From Cellulosilyticum ruminicola JCM 14822 (lineage in GTDB: Bacteria > Bacillota > Clostridia > Lachnospirales > Cellulosilyticaceae): 40,143 bases of DNA. Position numbers and translations under genes: made by a program. The notes beneath the pieces are model-generated. The model was not told the DNA's origin. It ran no database searches and worked only from the letters and a program-made list of their open reading frames with translations. Numbering within the stretch: the stretch's first letter is position 1; each line of letters opens with the position of its first letter. Positions 9,515-18,181 of the stretch are shown in pieces. Location of the stretch: NCBI RefSeq assembly GCF_001311925.1, contig NZ_BBCG01000031.1, forward strand, positions 1 through 40,143, written 5' to 3'.

Positions 9515-10459
9515 TTATTTCACCTTTTCAATAATCTTATTATTTCTTACAAAGGTTTCTCTTAAGTCAATGTCCTTAGTAAATTCTATATCTTTTTTAC
9601 CATCTACTAAGAATGCTACTTTATTAATTTTAGATGATTCTGTAAGTGTGTTTACAATAGAATAAATCATCATATATTTACTTTCTGAGGTTGTAAAGAA
9701 CTTAGATTTTAAATCAAAAGATAAATCCACTTGACAAATACCGTCTTTAACCGTTACATCCTTAACGATTGTTTCAGCTGGTATAGTGCCTAATAATCCT
9801 TCTGTCTGTGGTCCTTTAATAAGCTCTTCAATAATTGTCTTTTCTTGCTGTACACTGCTATTTAATTCTATACGTCTTTGTTCAGGTACAAGTTTCATAT
9901 CATCTGCACTAGCAAAATAGAGTGTTACAATCGGTTTAGATGTTGCTTGATTCGGGTCAAGTATTCCCGTTAATAAGTCACCCGCTTTTACGAGTCCTAT
10001 TTCCTTATCATTAGCACCTGTCATTGGTTTCCCTTCTATTGAAAAAGTAACACCTTCAATAAAATCCAATTCACATAAAGACTCTACTAACATAGCCCTT
10101 GCTGCAATACGTTGTACTGAACTGAGTTCATTGTAGCTGGTTTTAAAATCAATATTCACTCTGCTGCCATCATGATTGGCACTCTGAATAGGTACTTCAA
10201 CAACTGTTGGCAATGTTGCAATTTTAGGACCTGCTGATAATGCATTTAATATAAATAAAATTTTATCATCCTCTGTTTGCTGATTTAAGAAATTCACATC
10301 TAGATTTTCTGTAAATAGTTTATTTTTAGCTGTATCAAAGAAATAAACATTTGGTGTGGCTGGTGCTTCAGAAACTACATTCTTATCAACACATCCTACA
10401 AGCATACCTATTAAAACCACACTTAAAAGTATTAAATTGCATTTTTTTAGCTGTTTCAT
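9515..10459 (-). CDS. GerMN-domain lipoprotein (spore germination GerM-like)
   Basis: A 314-residue secreted lipoprotein. Residues 1-22 form a lipoprotein signal with the lipobox LVGC. Two GerMN repeats follow, at roughly 35-155 and 165-300; paired segments are VNIDFKTSYNELSSVQRIAARAMLVESL and VDLSFDLKSKFFTTSESKYMMIYSIVNTL (each quoted region spans under 30 residues of conserved pattern at residues 97-124 and 238-266). GerM-type domains are linked to sporulation/germination and to envelope functions. The ATG abuts the histidine kinase stop and comEC begins 11 bp after its end, so it looks operonic with both. It may act as a cell-envelope partner of the two-component system; that is inference. 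Confidence 0.8.
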   Translation of the reverse strand: MKQLKKCNLILLSVVLIGMLVGCVDKNVVSEAPATPNVYFFDTAKNKLFTENLDVNFLNQQTEDDKILFILNALSAGPKIATLPTVVEVPIQSANHDGSRVNIDFKTSYNELSSVQRIAARAMLVESLCELDFIEGVTFSIEGKPMTGANDKEIGLVKAGDLLTGILDPNQATSKPIVTLYFASADDMKLVPEQRRIELNSSVQQEKTIIEELIKGPQTEGLLGTIPAETIVKDVTVKDGICQVDLSFDLKSKFFTTSESKYMMIYSIVNTLTESSKINKVAFLVDGKKDIEFTKDIDLRETFVRNNKIIEKVK

Positions 10460-11900
10460 TTAGCGCCCTCCTTCCCATACATGACGTAATGGAATTTGTA
10501 CTGTAAAGATAGAACCTATCCCCTCTTCACTCTCTACTTGAATGGCACCATTATGCATCACAACTGTTTTATACGTAATTGCAAGTCCAAGTCCTGTACC
10601 ACCTGTTTCACGATTACGTGTTTTATCTGTTCGATAAAAACGTTCAAAAATTTTAGATTGTTCCTCTTTTGCAATCCCAATACCAGTATCTTGAACACTA
10701 ATAAATAAATCTTGCAAATCACTTTGAAGCGTAACCTTTACTTCTCCACCATTAGCGGTATATTTAATAGCATTCTCAATCAGGTTTGAAAGTGCTAAAG
10801 TAAATTTCACTTCATCAATTTCTGCAATAATATCTTTATGACTTTCATAAATAAGTTTAATCTCTTTACGTTTTGCAAGTGGAATAAGACGTTTTTAATA
10901 TATTTTGTGTCATCTCATTCACATCAATATTGGTAATATTAAGTGGTATTTCTCGTTGATCCAAACGTACAAGGGTTAATAGGTCTGTAATAATATTATT
11001 AAGACGGTCTACCTCCGAGTTAATATCTTCGAAAAATTCTTGATACATTTCTACAGGTACATTTTCTTGGAAGATTAATGATTCCGTTAATACCTTAATA
11101 GATGAAAGTGGTGTCTTAAGTTCATGAGATACATTCGATACGAATTCTTGTCTCGATTGTTCGACACGTTGAAGCTGTTCTACCATATGATTAAAAGCAT
11201 TGCCAAGTTCTGCAATTTCATCTTTGCCTACAACTTCTACCTTTTGTTCCATTTGCCCCATGGTCATCTTCTGCACAACTTTCATCAAACTCTTAAGGGG
11301 CTTTGTAATAAAAGACGCTGTCACAAAACTTAATACGGCTACAATCAGTCCTACAATTAAAGCAATGATATAAACTTGATTACGCATTTCTTTTACTGGC
11401 TCATAAACTGTCTGAATATTAGCCGATAAAATAACTGCACCTTGAATAATATCTTTATTCTCCCTGTCGACTACAGATACAGCAGCCGTTAAAATAGGAT
11501 TTTCACTATCTTTTTCAACGCCTTCATTAGATGTTGTATTTAATGCTGAAAGTACAAGAGGTGACATTACTGTCTTATTAAGGGCTACATAACTTGAATC
11601 AGCTACAACAATCCCATTATCATTCACTACTAAAATACGGCAGTTCATATCATTTTCACTACTACGATTTTGAATAAGTGCTGTAAAGCTATTATATTTC
11701 TCCTCAGACGTTAAATAATTTTCTTCTTTAATTTCAACAGCAATACGATTTGCCTTACTTAATAAATCCTTTTCCTTTTGGCTTACAAAGTAAGTCTCCA
11801 TACGGTCAAGTACAACCGTTGAGAAAATCATAAGTGGCATATAACTTACAATAAAAAATAAGATTAAAAGCTTCCACTTAAGACTTTGAAACCATTTCAT
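10460..11900 (-). CDS. Membrane sensor histidine kinase, one frameshift
   Basis: Two-component sensor kinase of the PhoR/ResE/Vic-like class. It has a membrane segment at 10-30, an extracytoplasmic domain of about 145 residues, a second segment at about 176-198, a HAMP region at about 198-250, and a HisKA domain with phospho-acceptor H259 in SNVSHELKTPLSSIK. The catalytic ATPase part has the N box LSNLIENAIKYT, DTGIGIAKEEQ and GGTGLGLAI. No PAS domain lies between HAMP and HisKA, unlike typical WalK. The frame breaks in an A5 run (T5 at 10892-10896 on the plus strand); removing one A joins NILK to RLIPLAKRKEIKLIY and gives 479 residues. It starts 1 bp after the response regulator stop. Confidence 0.87.
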
Positions 11901-11901
11901 C

Positions 11902-12588
11902 TTAATCTTTAAAATAGTAACCTACCCCCCATTTTGTATAAATGTATTCAGGTTGTCCTGGATTTGGTTCAATTTTTTCACGTAATCTTCTAACATGTAC
12001 ATCCACTGTACGTACATCTCCTGGATATTCTCTTCCCCAAATTGTATCTAAAAGTTGATCTCGACTATATACTTTTCCTGGATGTGTTGCAAAAAGTTCT
12101 AACATATCGAACTCTTTAGCAGTTAAATTAATTTCATGATTATTAATAAAGAGACGACGACTACTTACCTCAAGTCTTAATGCTCCTACCTCAATTGATT
12201 TTTTACTTGTTTCTCTTTCATGATGATTTGAACGTCTTAAAATTGCTTTAATACGTGCTTTAAGTTCTAAAATATTAAATGGCTTTGTCACATAGTCATC
12301 TGCACCATATTCAAGTCCCATAATCTTATCCATGTCTTCACCTTTAGCGGTAAGCATAATAATAGGAATATTTGAAAATTCACGTACAAGTTGACATACC
12401 TGTAACCCATCATATTTAGGCAACATTACATCTAAAATCATTACGTCATATTTATTACTCTTAACGTAGTTTAAAGCTTCTTCTCCATCATAAGCGGCAT
12501 CTACTTCCCAGCCTTCTTGTTCAAGACTAAACTTTATTCCTTTCACAATTAATCTCTCATCATCAACAACTAAAATCTTGCTGTTCAT
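11902..12588 (-). CDS. OmpR-family response regulator
   Basis: A 228-residue response regulator. The receiver domain (1-120) has the acidic pair D9-D10, phospho-acceptor D53 in VMILDVMLPKYDG, the T in MLTAK and the lysine in YVTKPF. The C-terminal winged helix (about 130-228) ends RTVDVHVRRLREKIEPNPG and KWGVGYYFKD, typical of WalR/PhoP-type regulators. The start has AAGGATAAGGG. It is 11 bp after comEA and is followed at 1 bp by its cognate kinase. The target genes cannot be read from the sequence. Confidence 0.9.
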   Translation of the reverse strand: MNSKILVVDDERLIVKGIKFSLEQEGWEVDAAYDGEEALNYVKSNKYDVMILDVMLPKYDGLQVCQLVREFSNIPIIMLTAKGEDMDKIMGLEYGADDYVTKPFNILELKARIKAILRRSNHHERETSKKSIEVGALRLEVSSRRLFINNHEINLTAKEFDMLELFATHPGKVYSRDQLLDTIWGREYPGDVRTVDVHVRRLREKIEPNPGQPEYIYTKWGVGYYFKD

Positions 12589-12599
12589 CCCTTATCCTC

Positions 12600-13250
12600 C
12601 TACTGTATTATTACTTTGTCTTTTATGTTTTCAAAGGTCTTATCGCCTATGCCATCTACCTCCGTTAACTCTTCAATTGCTTTAAATCCACCATTTTCAT
12701 CGCGATAGTCTTTAATAGCAGTTGCCTTCTTTTCACCAATACCTTGTAACTGTTGAAGTTCTTCTATAGAAGCTGTATTAATATTTACACTCTCGCCTGT
12801 TTGATTTACATTCACACTCATACTATTTTCATATGAATCAAGGTTTTTGTCAATTTCTTCTCCTATTTTAGGCACAATAATTTTACCATTAGGTGTTACT
12901 TGACCAGCTAAATTAATACACTGTACATTTGCTTCCTGTGTAAATCCGCCCGCCATCTTAACCACATCCTTAATAATAGCACTTGAATCTATATAATAAA
13001 CATCCGGATTTTTAACTGCACCACATATATAAATAGGTACTAGTTCACGCGCTTGATTCATATTTCTTAAAGTATCTTTACTATTAACCTCAGACTCCTC
13101 TATATCTATTTCTTCATTTAAATTACTTTTCTGCATCTCTAAAACTAATCCATCCTCAGTATTAGGTTTATAAATGAAACTACCTATACCTATTAAACTC
13201 ACTAACCCCATTAATATAATAAACTTATATTGCTCCAATAATTTTAACAT
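12600..13250 (-). CDS. comEA: ComEA DNA receptor
   Basis: Membrane-anchored DNA-binding protein of the competence uptake apparatus. The 216-residue product has an N-terminal membrane anchor (about 8-24), an acidic linker, an SLBB domain (VPIYICGAVKNPDVYYI to about GKIIVPKIGEE) and a C-terminal double helix-hairpin-helix domain (VNINTASIEELQQLQGIGEK and VDGIGDKTFENIK). The start at 13250 was chosen because AGAGGTGAT lies just upstream; the longer frame has no ribosome binding site. It is divergent from the carboxypeptidase gene and heads a cluster reaching comEC and holA. No comEB lies between comEA and comEC here. Confidence 0.9.
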   Translation of the reverse strand: MLKLLEQYKFIILMGLVSLIGIGSFIYKPNTEDGLVLEMQKSNLNEEIDIEESEVNSKDTLRNMNQARELVPIYICGAVKNPDVYYIDSSAIIKDVVKMAGGFTQEANVQCINLAGQVTPNGKIIVPKIGEEIDKNLDSYENSMSVNVNQTGESVNINTASIEELQQLQGIGEKKATAIKDYRDENGGFKAIEELTEVDGIGDKTFENIKDKVIIQ

Positions 13251-13329
13251 ATAATCACCTCTATTACAAAATAGTGTGTACATATTTTTCATAAAATAGA
13301 CAGTTCATCTACCTAATTTTTGAAAAATC

Positions 13330-13338
13330 TGCTATAAT
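13330..13338 (+). promoter_or_regulatory. Extended -10 promoter for the carboxypeptidase gene
   Basis: TGCTATAAT is a full extended -10 element, 27 bp upstream of the start codon at 13365. No good -35 is visible, which is tolerated by extended -10 promoters. Confidence 0.6.
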
Positions 13339-13364
13339 ATACTTCAATGAAAGGAGCTAACTCT

Positions 13365-14714
13365 ATGAAAATTAAGTCAATTATCAGTTCATTTATGGCA
13401 ATTTGCATATTGAGCTTTACAATTCAACCTTTACAAGCTACCGAAAACACCAGCTCAGTAACTACCACTACTGCTACTGATTCTACTAAAGAAAAAACAC
13501 CTACAATTGCAGCAGAATCTGCAATTTTAATAGATGCTAATTCAAAAACAGTTTTATACGAAAAAAATGGTTATAATAAACAATATCCTGCAAGTATTAC
13601 AAAACTTATGACTGCATTACTTGCTATTGAAAATCTCAATCCGAATGATACAATTACTTTCTCACATGATGCTATTTTTAGCATTGAACGTGGTAGTAGT
13701 CATATCGGCTTAGATGTAGGTGAACAAATCACTGTAGATCAAGCTCTTCACGGACTTTTACTTATGTCTGCAAACGAAGTTGCAAATGGACTTGCTGAAG
13801 CAGTAAGCGGTTCTATTGAAAACTTTGCAAACTGTATGACATTACGTGCTAAAGAGTTAGGGGCTAAAAACACAAACTTTGCTAATCCACATGGATTACA
13901 TGATCCAAATCATTATACAACCGCTTATGATATGGCACTAATTGGAAGCTATTTAGCTTATAATGATTATTTCCTTGATATTATGAAAGATACAACGTAT
14001 CAAATTCCACCTACTAACCTTGTCAATGAAATTCGTTATTTATATCAGCAACACAGTATGGTAAATCCTACAAAAAATCCCATTTACTACCGCAAAGATG
14101 TTATTGGTGGTAAAACAGGATTCACAGATGAGGCCCATCATACACTTGTTACAATGGCCCGCCGTGGAGATACAACTTTAGTTGCCGTTGTTTTAAAATC
14201 TAAAAAAGCAACTCTGTATACAGATACAGCCGCCCTTTTAGATTATGGATTTGATTCTTATGATATATTACCACTTCATAAAACAACGGATATGCTAGCA
14301 ACTTTACCACTATACAGTGTCAAAAGCGGTAAAAACTATCAAGCTGGTAACTGTAGCATTGGCCTTGCTGAAGATAGTAATGTACTTGTTCATAAATCAG
14401 TTACAGCCAGTGATATTACAACTAAGCTACGCCTTCCGGAATATATCACTTTAGGCAATCAAATAGGTGATGAAGTTGGAGAAATTACATACCTTTACGG
14501 TAGTGAAATATTATGTGTTCAAAAACTTATTATTACAGACATTGCTTTTTCACCTTCTCCTTTTACAACTGAAACACCTACTAGTGGTTCAATTTTATCA
14601 AATATCTGGTATATTGCTTTAGGTATTCTCACACTATTTTGCTTAATTCTTTTTATACTTTGGTTAAACAAAAAATACCTTAAGCGCAAAAAGCCTAGAA
14701 TATTTGATAAATAA
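13365..14714 (+). CDS. D-alanyl-D-alanine carboxypeptidase (DacF/PBP5 family)
   Basis: Low-molecular-weight penicillin-binding protein (family S11) that trims the terminal D-Ala from peptidoglycan stem peptides. The 449-residue product has a signal peptide (about 1-26), the catalytic S-x-x-K in PASITKLMTA, S-x-N in LLMSANEVANG, and K-T-G in IGGKTGFTDEA. A C-terminal PBP5-C-like domain is followed by a membrane helix at about 415-435 and a basic tail (NKKYLKRKKP). The ATG at 13365 has AAAGGAG ten bases upstream; an in-frame ATG at 13347 has no such site. The 3' terminator has been split by an IS4-family insertion. Confidence 0.9.
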   Translation: MKIKSIISSFMAICILSFTIQPLQATENTSSVTTTTATDSTKEKTPTIAAESAILIDANSKTVLYEKNGYNKQYPASITKLMTALLAIENLNPNDTITFSHDAIFSIERGSSHIGLDVGEQITVDQALHGLLLMSANEVANGLAEAVSGSIENFANCMTLRAKELGAKNTNFANPHGLHDPNHYTTAYDMALIGSYLAYNDYFLDIMKDTTYQIPPTNLVNEIRYLYQQHSMVNPTKNPIYYRKDVIGGKTGFTDEAHHTLVTMARRGDTTLVAVVLKSKKATLYTDTAALLDYGFDSYDILPLHKTTDMLATLPLYSVKSGKNYQAGNCSIGLAEDSNVLVHKSVTASDITTKLRLPEYITLGNQIGDEVGEITYLYGSEILCVQKLIITDIAFSPSPFTTETPTSGSILSNIWYIALGILTLFCLILFILWLNKKYLKRKKPRIFDK

Positions 14715-14729
14715 AAAAGGTGCTTACCT
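14713..14729 (+). terminator. Left arm of the dacF/rsfS terminator, split by an IS
   Basis: AAAAAAGGTGCTTACCT directly follows the carboxypeptidase stop. Its complementary arm, AGGTAGCATCTTTTTTT, now lies at 16366-16382 beyond the IS. Without the IS the two arms would form a near-perfect hairpin around the 7-nt loop CTTTTAT with a T tail on both strands. Confidence 0.75.
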
Positions 14730-14736
14730 CTTTTAT
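14730..14736. repeat. Target site duplication CTTTTAT, left copy
   Basis: CTTTTAT occurs immediately outside both ends of the IS4-family element (also at 16359-16365). It equals the whole predicted loop of the original terminator hairpin. Confidence 0.9.
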
Positions 14737-14753
14737 CAATGTCATTAAGTTAA
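14737..14753 (+). repeat. Left terminal inverted repeat of the IS4-family element
   Basis: CAATGTCATTAAGTTAA, identical over 17 bp to the reverse complement of 16342-16358. Confidence 0.92.
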
Positions 14754-14759
14754 GATGAC

Positions 14760-14803
14760 AAAAAAGATCTCTATACTAATCAAATGGTATAGGGATCTTT
14801 TTT
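14760..14803 (+). terminator. Hairpin terminator inside the left IS end
   Basis: A 17-bp stem (14760-14776 with 14787-14803, one G-U pair) around a 10-nt loop, flanked by A6 and T7. It can act on both strands. It now stands in for the disrupted carboxypeptidase terminator and blocks transcription into the transposase gene. Confidence 0.8.
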
Positions 14804-14840
14804 TGAAAAAATATTGACAAGTCTAAAAAAATGTGTGATT

Positions 14841-14910
14841 GCTCTCACTACTGACTGAATATAAAGGTAGTGAGAGCGGCCCTTGTAATTAAAGGAAACT
14901 TAGTTACAAG
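14841..14910 (+). promoter_or_regulatory. Two hairpins in the transposase leader
   Basis: An 11-bp perfect stem GCTCTCACTAC (14841-14851) with GTAGTGAGAGC (14867-14877), then CTTGTAA (14882-14888) with TTACAAG (14904-14910), directly before the AAGGA ribosome binding site of the transposase. They could limit translation or read-through expression of the transposase; that role is inferred from position. Confidence 0.5.
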
Positions 14911-14920
14911 AAGGATACAT

Positions 14921-16210
14921 ATGAAACCAAATTAAAAAGCTTTTATTAAATAAAATTAAAAAGATAAGTAATAATCCGCATGATTATTGTACTAATCCAA
15001 ATTGTGATTTTTACGCACAAGAAAATTGCCTATGAATAAGGTTTTAGCTAGAATCATTGGAATGGGAAGTGGAAGTCTTACAAATGAATTATTAGATTTA
15101 TTTGGTGCATCTGTAGATACGCCAACTTCTTCTGCGTTTGTTCAGCAGAGAAAAAAGATAAAGCCTGAAGCGTTTAAGAACATATTTGATGACTTTTCAA
15201 GCAAACTTATGGCTAACTTTAATGAAGATATGCCTATACTTGCTGTTGATGGGTCTGATGTATATCTTCCAACTAATCCTGATAATCTAAATTCATTTCA
15301 TTCTGGAAAAGATGAAAGAAAACCATATAATCTTCTGCATATAAATGCATTGTATAATATAAATCATTCTATTTATCATGATGTAATAATACAAAAGTCT
15401 AAAGAAAAAAATGAACATAATGCTTTACAAGAAATGGTCGATCGTTCTGCAATTCCTAAAGCTCTCGTTATTGCTGAGAGATGTTATGAATATTTCAACA
15501 GTATGCCTCACATTCAAAAAAAGGATTGTTCTTTCTTATTCAAGTTAACGATTTGATTAATGGTATAAAAAATGGACTAGATCTACCCAAAACAGACTGT
15601 TTTGATATGGATATTTCATTAAAACTTACAAGAAAGAAAACAAATGAAGTCAAAGACCTTTTCAAAGACAAAAACCATTATCGAAGTATTTCTTCAACTC
15701 AACTGTTTGATTATTTATCACTTAAAAACAAGAAATCTGAACCTGCTAAATTCTATGAATTACGTTTTCGAATAGTGAGATTTCCTATTTCAGAAACTTC
15801 ATATGAAACCATAGTTACAAATCTAAACAGCAAGGAATACCCTCCTGATAAAGTAAAAAAACTGTATGCTTCTCGTTGGGGGGTTGAAACATCTTTTAGA
15901 GATTTGAAATATACGATTGGAATGTTACATTTTCATTCAAAGAAGGTGATGTGCATCCAACAGGAAATCTATGCACATATGATAATGTATAATTTTTCAG
16001 AAATGATCACCTCGCATGTAGTCATTGAAAAAACAGAGAAAACATACATATAAAGCTAATTTCTCAGTTGCAGTACATATGTGTAAAAGCAACACCACCT
16101 GATTTAGAAGCCATAATTGCAAAAAATCTTATTCCTATAAGCCTGATAGGCATAGGAAACGACACTTAACTATTAAGATTTTTCATAGCTTCCTTTATAG
16201 GTTAGGATAA
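14921..16210 (+). pseudogene. IS4-family DDE transposase, multiply frameshifted
   Basis: The reading begins at ATG 14921 after AAGGA and ends at TAA 16208-16210, but the frame changes at least five times: near 14934, 15022, 15535, 16050 and 16142. Two long pieces survive, 15032-15556 and 15526-16053. The first has AVDGSDVYLP with the first catalytic Asp. The expected IADRGYE motif reads IAERCYE, so the second catalytic Asp is Glu and the next Gly is Cys. The second piece has the complete Y-x2-R-x3-E-x6-K signature of IS4 transposases in YASRWGVETSFRDLK. The tail ends ...RHLTIKIFHSFLYRLG. The product is probably dead, and the element could move only with help. Confidence 0.88.
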
Positions 16211-16276
16211 ATTTTTATAATTGAATAGAAATTTTGAGAGAGATTCAAATCTGTCTATTTGTAGTGCCTAAAAATA

Positions 16277-16316
16277 GAAAAAGAAGTTGAAGAAATGAAT
16301 CTTCAACTTCTTTTTC
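16277..16316 (+). terminator. Hairpin terminator inside the right IS end
   Basis: Perfect 16-bp stem GAAAAAGAAGTTGAAG with CTTCAACTTCTTTTTC around an 8-nt loop. It lies downstream of the transposase pseudogene and, on the other strand, downstream of rsfS. Confidence 0.85.
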
Positions 16317-16341
16317 TAAAGAATGCGTTTCTAATACAATG

Positions 16342-16358
16342 TTAACTTAATGACATTG
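16342..16358 (-). repeat. Right terminal inverted repeat of the IS4-family element
   Basis: TTAACTTAATGACATTG, exact inverse of 14737-14753. Confidence 0.92.
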
Positions 16359-16365
16359 CTTTTAT
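16359..16365. repeat. Target site duplication CTTTTAT, right copy
   Basis: Same 7-mer as 14730-14736; the split right arm of the old terminator follows at 16366. Confidence 0.9.
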
Positions 16366-16382
16366 AGGTAGCATCTTTTTTT
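16366..16382 (-). terminator. Right arm of the split dacF/rsfS terminator
   Basis: AGGTAGCATCTTTTTTT pairs with 14713-14729 in the pre-insertion sequence. It follows rsfS on the minus strand, so the original hairpin would have served both converging genes. Confidence 0.7.
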
Positions 16383-16392
16383 AATTTATTTT

Positions 16393-16758
16393 TTATACAC
16401 TCACAACTTCTTGAAAATCAATATGTTCAGCATCTTTCCAAAGTCTATCTAAGGCATAAAATGCTGCATCTTCTTCATCTAAAATGTGTACAATCACTTC
16501 ACCATAATCCAATAAAATCCACTGTGCAGTTTGATACCCTTCTTTATGAATAGGTGATTTTTCTGCAAATTCTTGTACCACTTCTTCTACTTCATCTGCA
16601 ATAGCCTTTGTTTGACGCACATTAGATGCCACTGCTATAATAAACATTTCTGTAAGTGGTGTAAGTCCTTGTACATCTAGTACCTTTAAATCTAAAACCT
16701 TTTTCTTATTAATTGCTGCAACAATCTGTTTAGCAAGTTCATGTGTAGAATAACTCAA
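16393..16758 (-). CDS. rsfS: Ribosomal silencing factor RsfS
   Basis: Binds ribosomal protein L14 and blocks joining of the 30S and 50S subunits when nutrients are short. The 121-residue product has the family core LKVLDVQGLTPLTEMFIIA, near residues 19-37, followed by ASNVRQTKAIADEV, the aromatic segment TAQWILLDYGEVIVHI and the C-terminal FYALDRLWKDAE. I place the start at TTG 16758 because AAAGGGG lies six bases upstream and the resulting N-terminus (MSYSTHELAKQIV) fits the family; an in-frame ATG at 16782 would put that site inside the gene. It follows the nadD-yqeK fusion, the order known from Bacillus yqeJKL. Confidence 0.88.
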   Translation of the reverse strand: MSYSTHELAKQIVAAINKKKVLDLKVLDVQGLTPLTEMFIIAVASNVRQTKAIADEVEEVVQEFAEKSPIHKEGYQTAQWILLDYGEVIVHILDEEDAAFYALDRLWKDAEHIDFQEVVSV

Positions 16759-16784
16759 TCCAATCCCCTTTCTGTAGTACATAA

Positions 16785-17999
16785 TTAATTGAACTGCTTA
16801 TAATATTCTATGAGTTCTTGTGTAATAGGATGCACTTCTTGTTTTAAAATATTCGTTACATAGTTATACGAACTTATAAGTGCTTTATACATAGCACGGT
16901 CTAAATCATAATGCGCTAACTCTTTGATTTGATCTTTTCCTTTATAAGTGCCACGCCCTTCTTCCGTCATATCTGCCAAATAAATAATCTTATCTAAATC
17001 TGTCATATTGTGACGACCTACTGTATGATAACGAATACTATTTAAAATAGAAGGCTTACTAATTCCCCAATTTTTTTCTAAAAGAACTGCACCAATTTTA
17101 CCATGTGCCAAGTCAATATGTTTTTGTTCGAACTCATCTAACTCGATTTTATATAAATCACATAATCTCTTTTGTTCTTCTTTACCAAGTTCCTTAGCAA
17201 TATCATGGAACAAAGCTGCAATAAATATTTCATCATAATCAAGATGATGATATTTTGCATACTCAAGTGCTATTTCTACAACGCCTCTTGTATGTGCATA
17301 ACGCTTAGGTGATAATTTAGATGCAACATAATCATACATTTCAGTACGTTCTTCTTCTGTAAGACAAATTTTATATTCATATAAATCATATTTCTTAATA
17401 TAATTTTCAACTTCTTCTGGCACTAAATACTTAATCGGTTTCATTGCATTAATCCTCTCCCTAATATTAGATGATGAAATTGCAAGTGCTGGTACCTCTA
17501 AAAAGTGAATATTCGCTTCATACTGCTTCTTGAGCTCTTCAACTTTTTGAATCAGCTCAGCTTTATGATAGCCAGGTCTTGTAACTGCTACAAAATCGCA
17601 CAGCTTCAATAATTCCTCTGGTGATTTCCATGTTAAAATCTTTTGTACTGCATCAGCACCTGTAATAAAGTATAATTTAACTGTTTCAGCATAAATTCTC
17701 TTAAGTTCCTTTACAGTATCTACAGTATACGTCACACCTTCACGATCCATTTCTAAGCGTGAAACTTTAAAATTAGGATTCTCAGCTGTTGCAAGTACCG
17801 TCATTAAATAACGATGCTCACTTGTTGTCATATTAATGTTTGATTTGTGTGGTGGATGTCCTGTTGGTATAAATAGTACTTCATCTATACCAAATTCATG
17901 TCTAACCTCTTCTGCTGTTACAAGATGCCCTATATGTATAGGATCAAAGGTTCCCCCCATAATCGCTAGTTTTCTAATAGGTGAAGCTTGTGTGTCCAT
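16785..17999 (-). CDS. nadD: NadD-YqeK fusion: nicotinate-nucleotide adenylyltransferase plus HD-domain Ap4A hydrolase
   Basis: A 404-residue two-domain protein. Residues about 9-205 are NadD, which makes nicotinic acid adenine dinucleotide for NAD synthesis: nucleotidyltransferase motif [12 protein letters not shown], then [10 protein letters not shown] and [10 protein letters not shown]. Residues about 215-404 are a YqeK-type HD phosphohydrolase: [29 protein letters not shown] and [20 protein letters not shown]. YqeK proteins cleave diadenosine tetraphosphate symmetrically. In Bacillus subtilis the two are separate adjacent genes. The frame runs through the junction near [17 protein letters not shown] without a break. 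The start at 17999 has AAGGAG; the longer frame upstream lacks one. rsfS follows. Confidence 0.9.
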   Translation of the reverse strand: MDTQASPIRKLAIMGGTFDPIHIGHLVTAEEVRHEFGIDEVLFIPTGHPPHKSNINMTTSEHRYLMTVLATAENPNFKVSRLEMDREGVTYTVDTVKELKRIYAETVKLYFITGADAVQKILTWKSPEELLKLCDFVAVTRPGYHKAELIQKVEELKKQYEANIHFLEVPALAISSSNIRERINAMKPIKYLVPEEVENYIKKYDLYEYKICLTEEERTEMYDYVASKLSPKRYAHTRGVVEIALEYAKYHHLDYDEIFIAALFHDIAKELGKEEQKRLCDLYKIELDEFEQKHIDLAHGKIGAVLLEKNWGISKPSILNSIRYHTVGRHNMTDLDKIIYLADMTEEGRGTYKGKDQIKELAHYDLDRAMYKALISSYNYVTNILKQEVHPITQELIEYYKQFN

Positions 18000-18115
18000 A
18001 ATAATCTCCTTGTATAAATAAATACTTCTGTAATTTACTTTATTATAACCTATTTTCTTATTTTTATATATACTTTGCTTAAAAATAAACACCCTATATA
18101 CTTACTTGAAAATAG

Positions 18116-18152
18116 ATAAAAAGGATGTTACAAGTAACTTGTAACATCCTTT
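18116..18152 (-). terminator. Rho-independent terminator after yhbY
   Basis: AAAGGATGTTACAAGT and its exact inverse ACTTGTAACATCCTTT (16 bp) are separated by one base, and on the minus strand a T5 run follows. This separates obgE-yhbY from nadD. Confidence 0.85.
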
Positions 18153-18181
18153 CATTTACCCCCATTACAATAATCGATTTA

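Larger units (their letters stand above)
14737..16358 (+). mobile_element. Degenerate IS4-family insertion sequence (1622 bp)
   Basis: The boundaries are defined by perfect 17-bp terminal inverted repeats CAATGTCATTAAGTTAA (14737-14753, and inverted at 16342-16358) and the 7-bp duplication CTTTTAT on both sides. It encodes one IS4-type DDE transposase that is now a pseudogene. Just inside each end lies a hairpin with T/A flanks (14760-14803 and 16277-16316) that would stop transcription entering or leaving. A 7-8 bp duplication is known for some IS4 subgroups such as ISPepr1; the subgroup assignment is inference. Related transposase relics appear at 39584-40143, though they are not the same gene. 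Confidence 0.92.

Noticed and set aside
18030-18115. Promoter for nadD
   Set aside because: A TATAAT at the right distance is present, but no -35 at proper spacing; AT-rich DNA makes chance matches likely.
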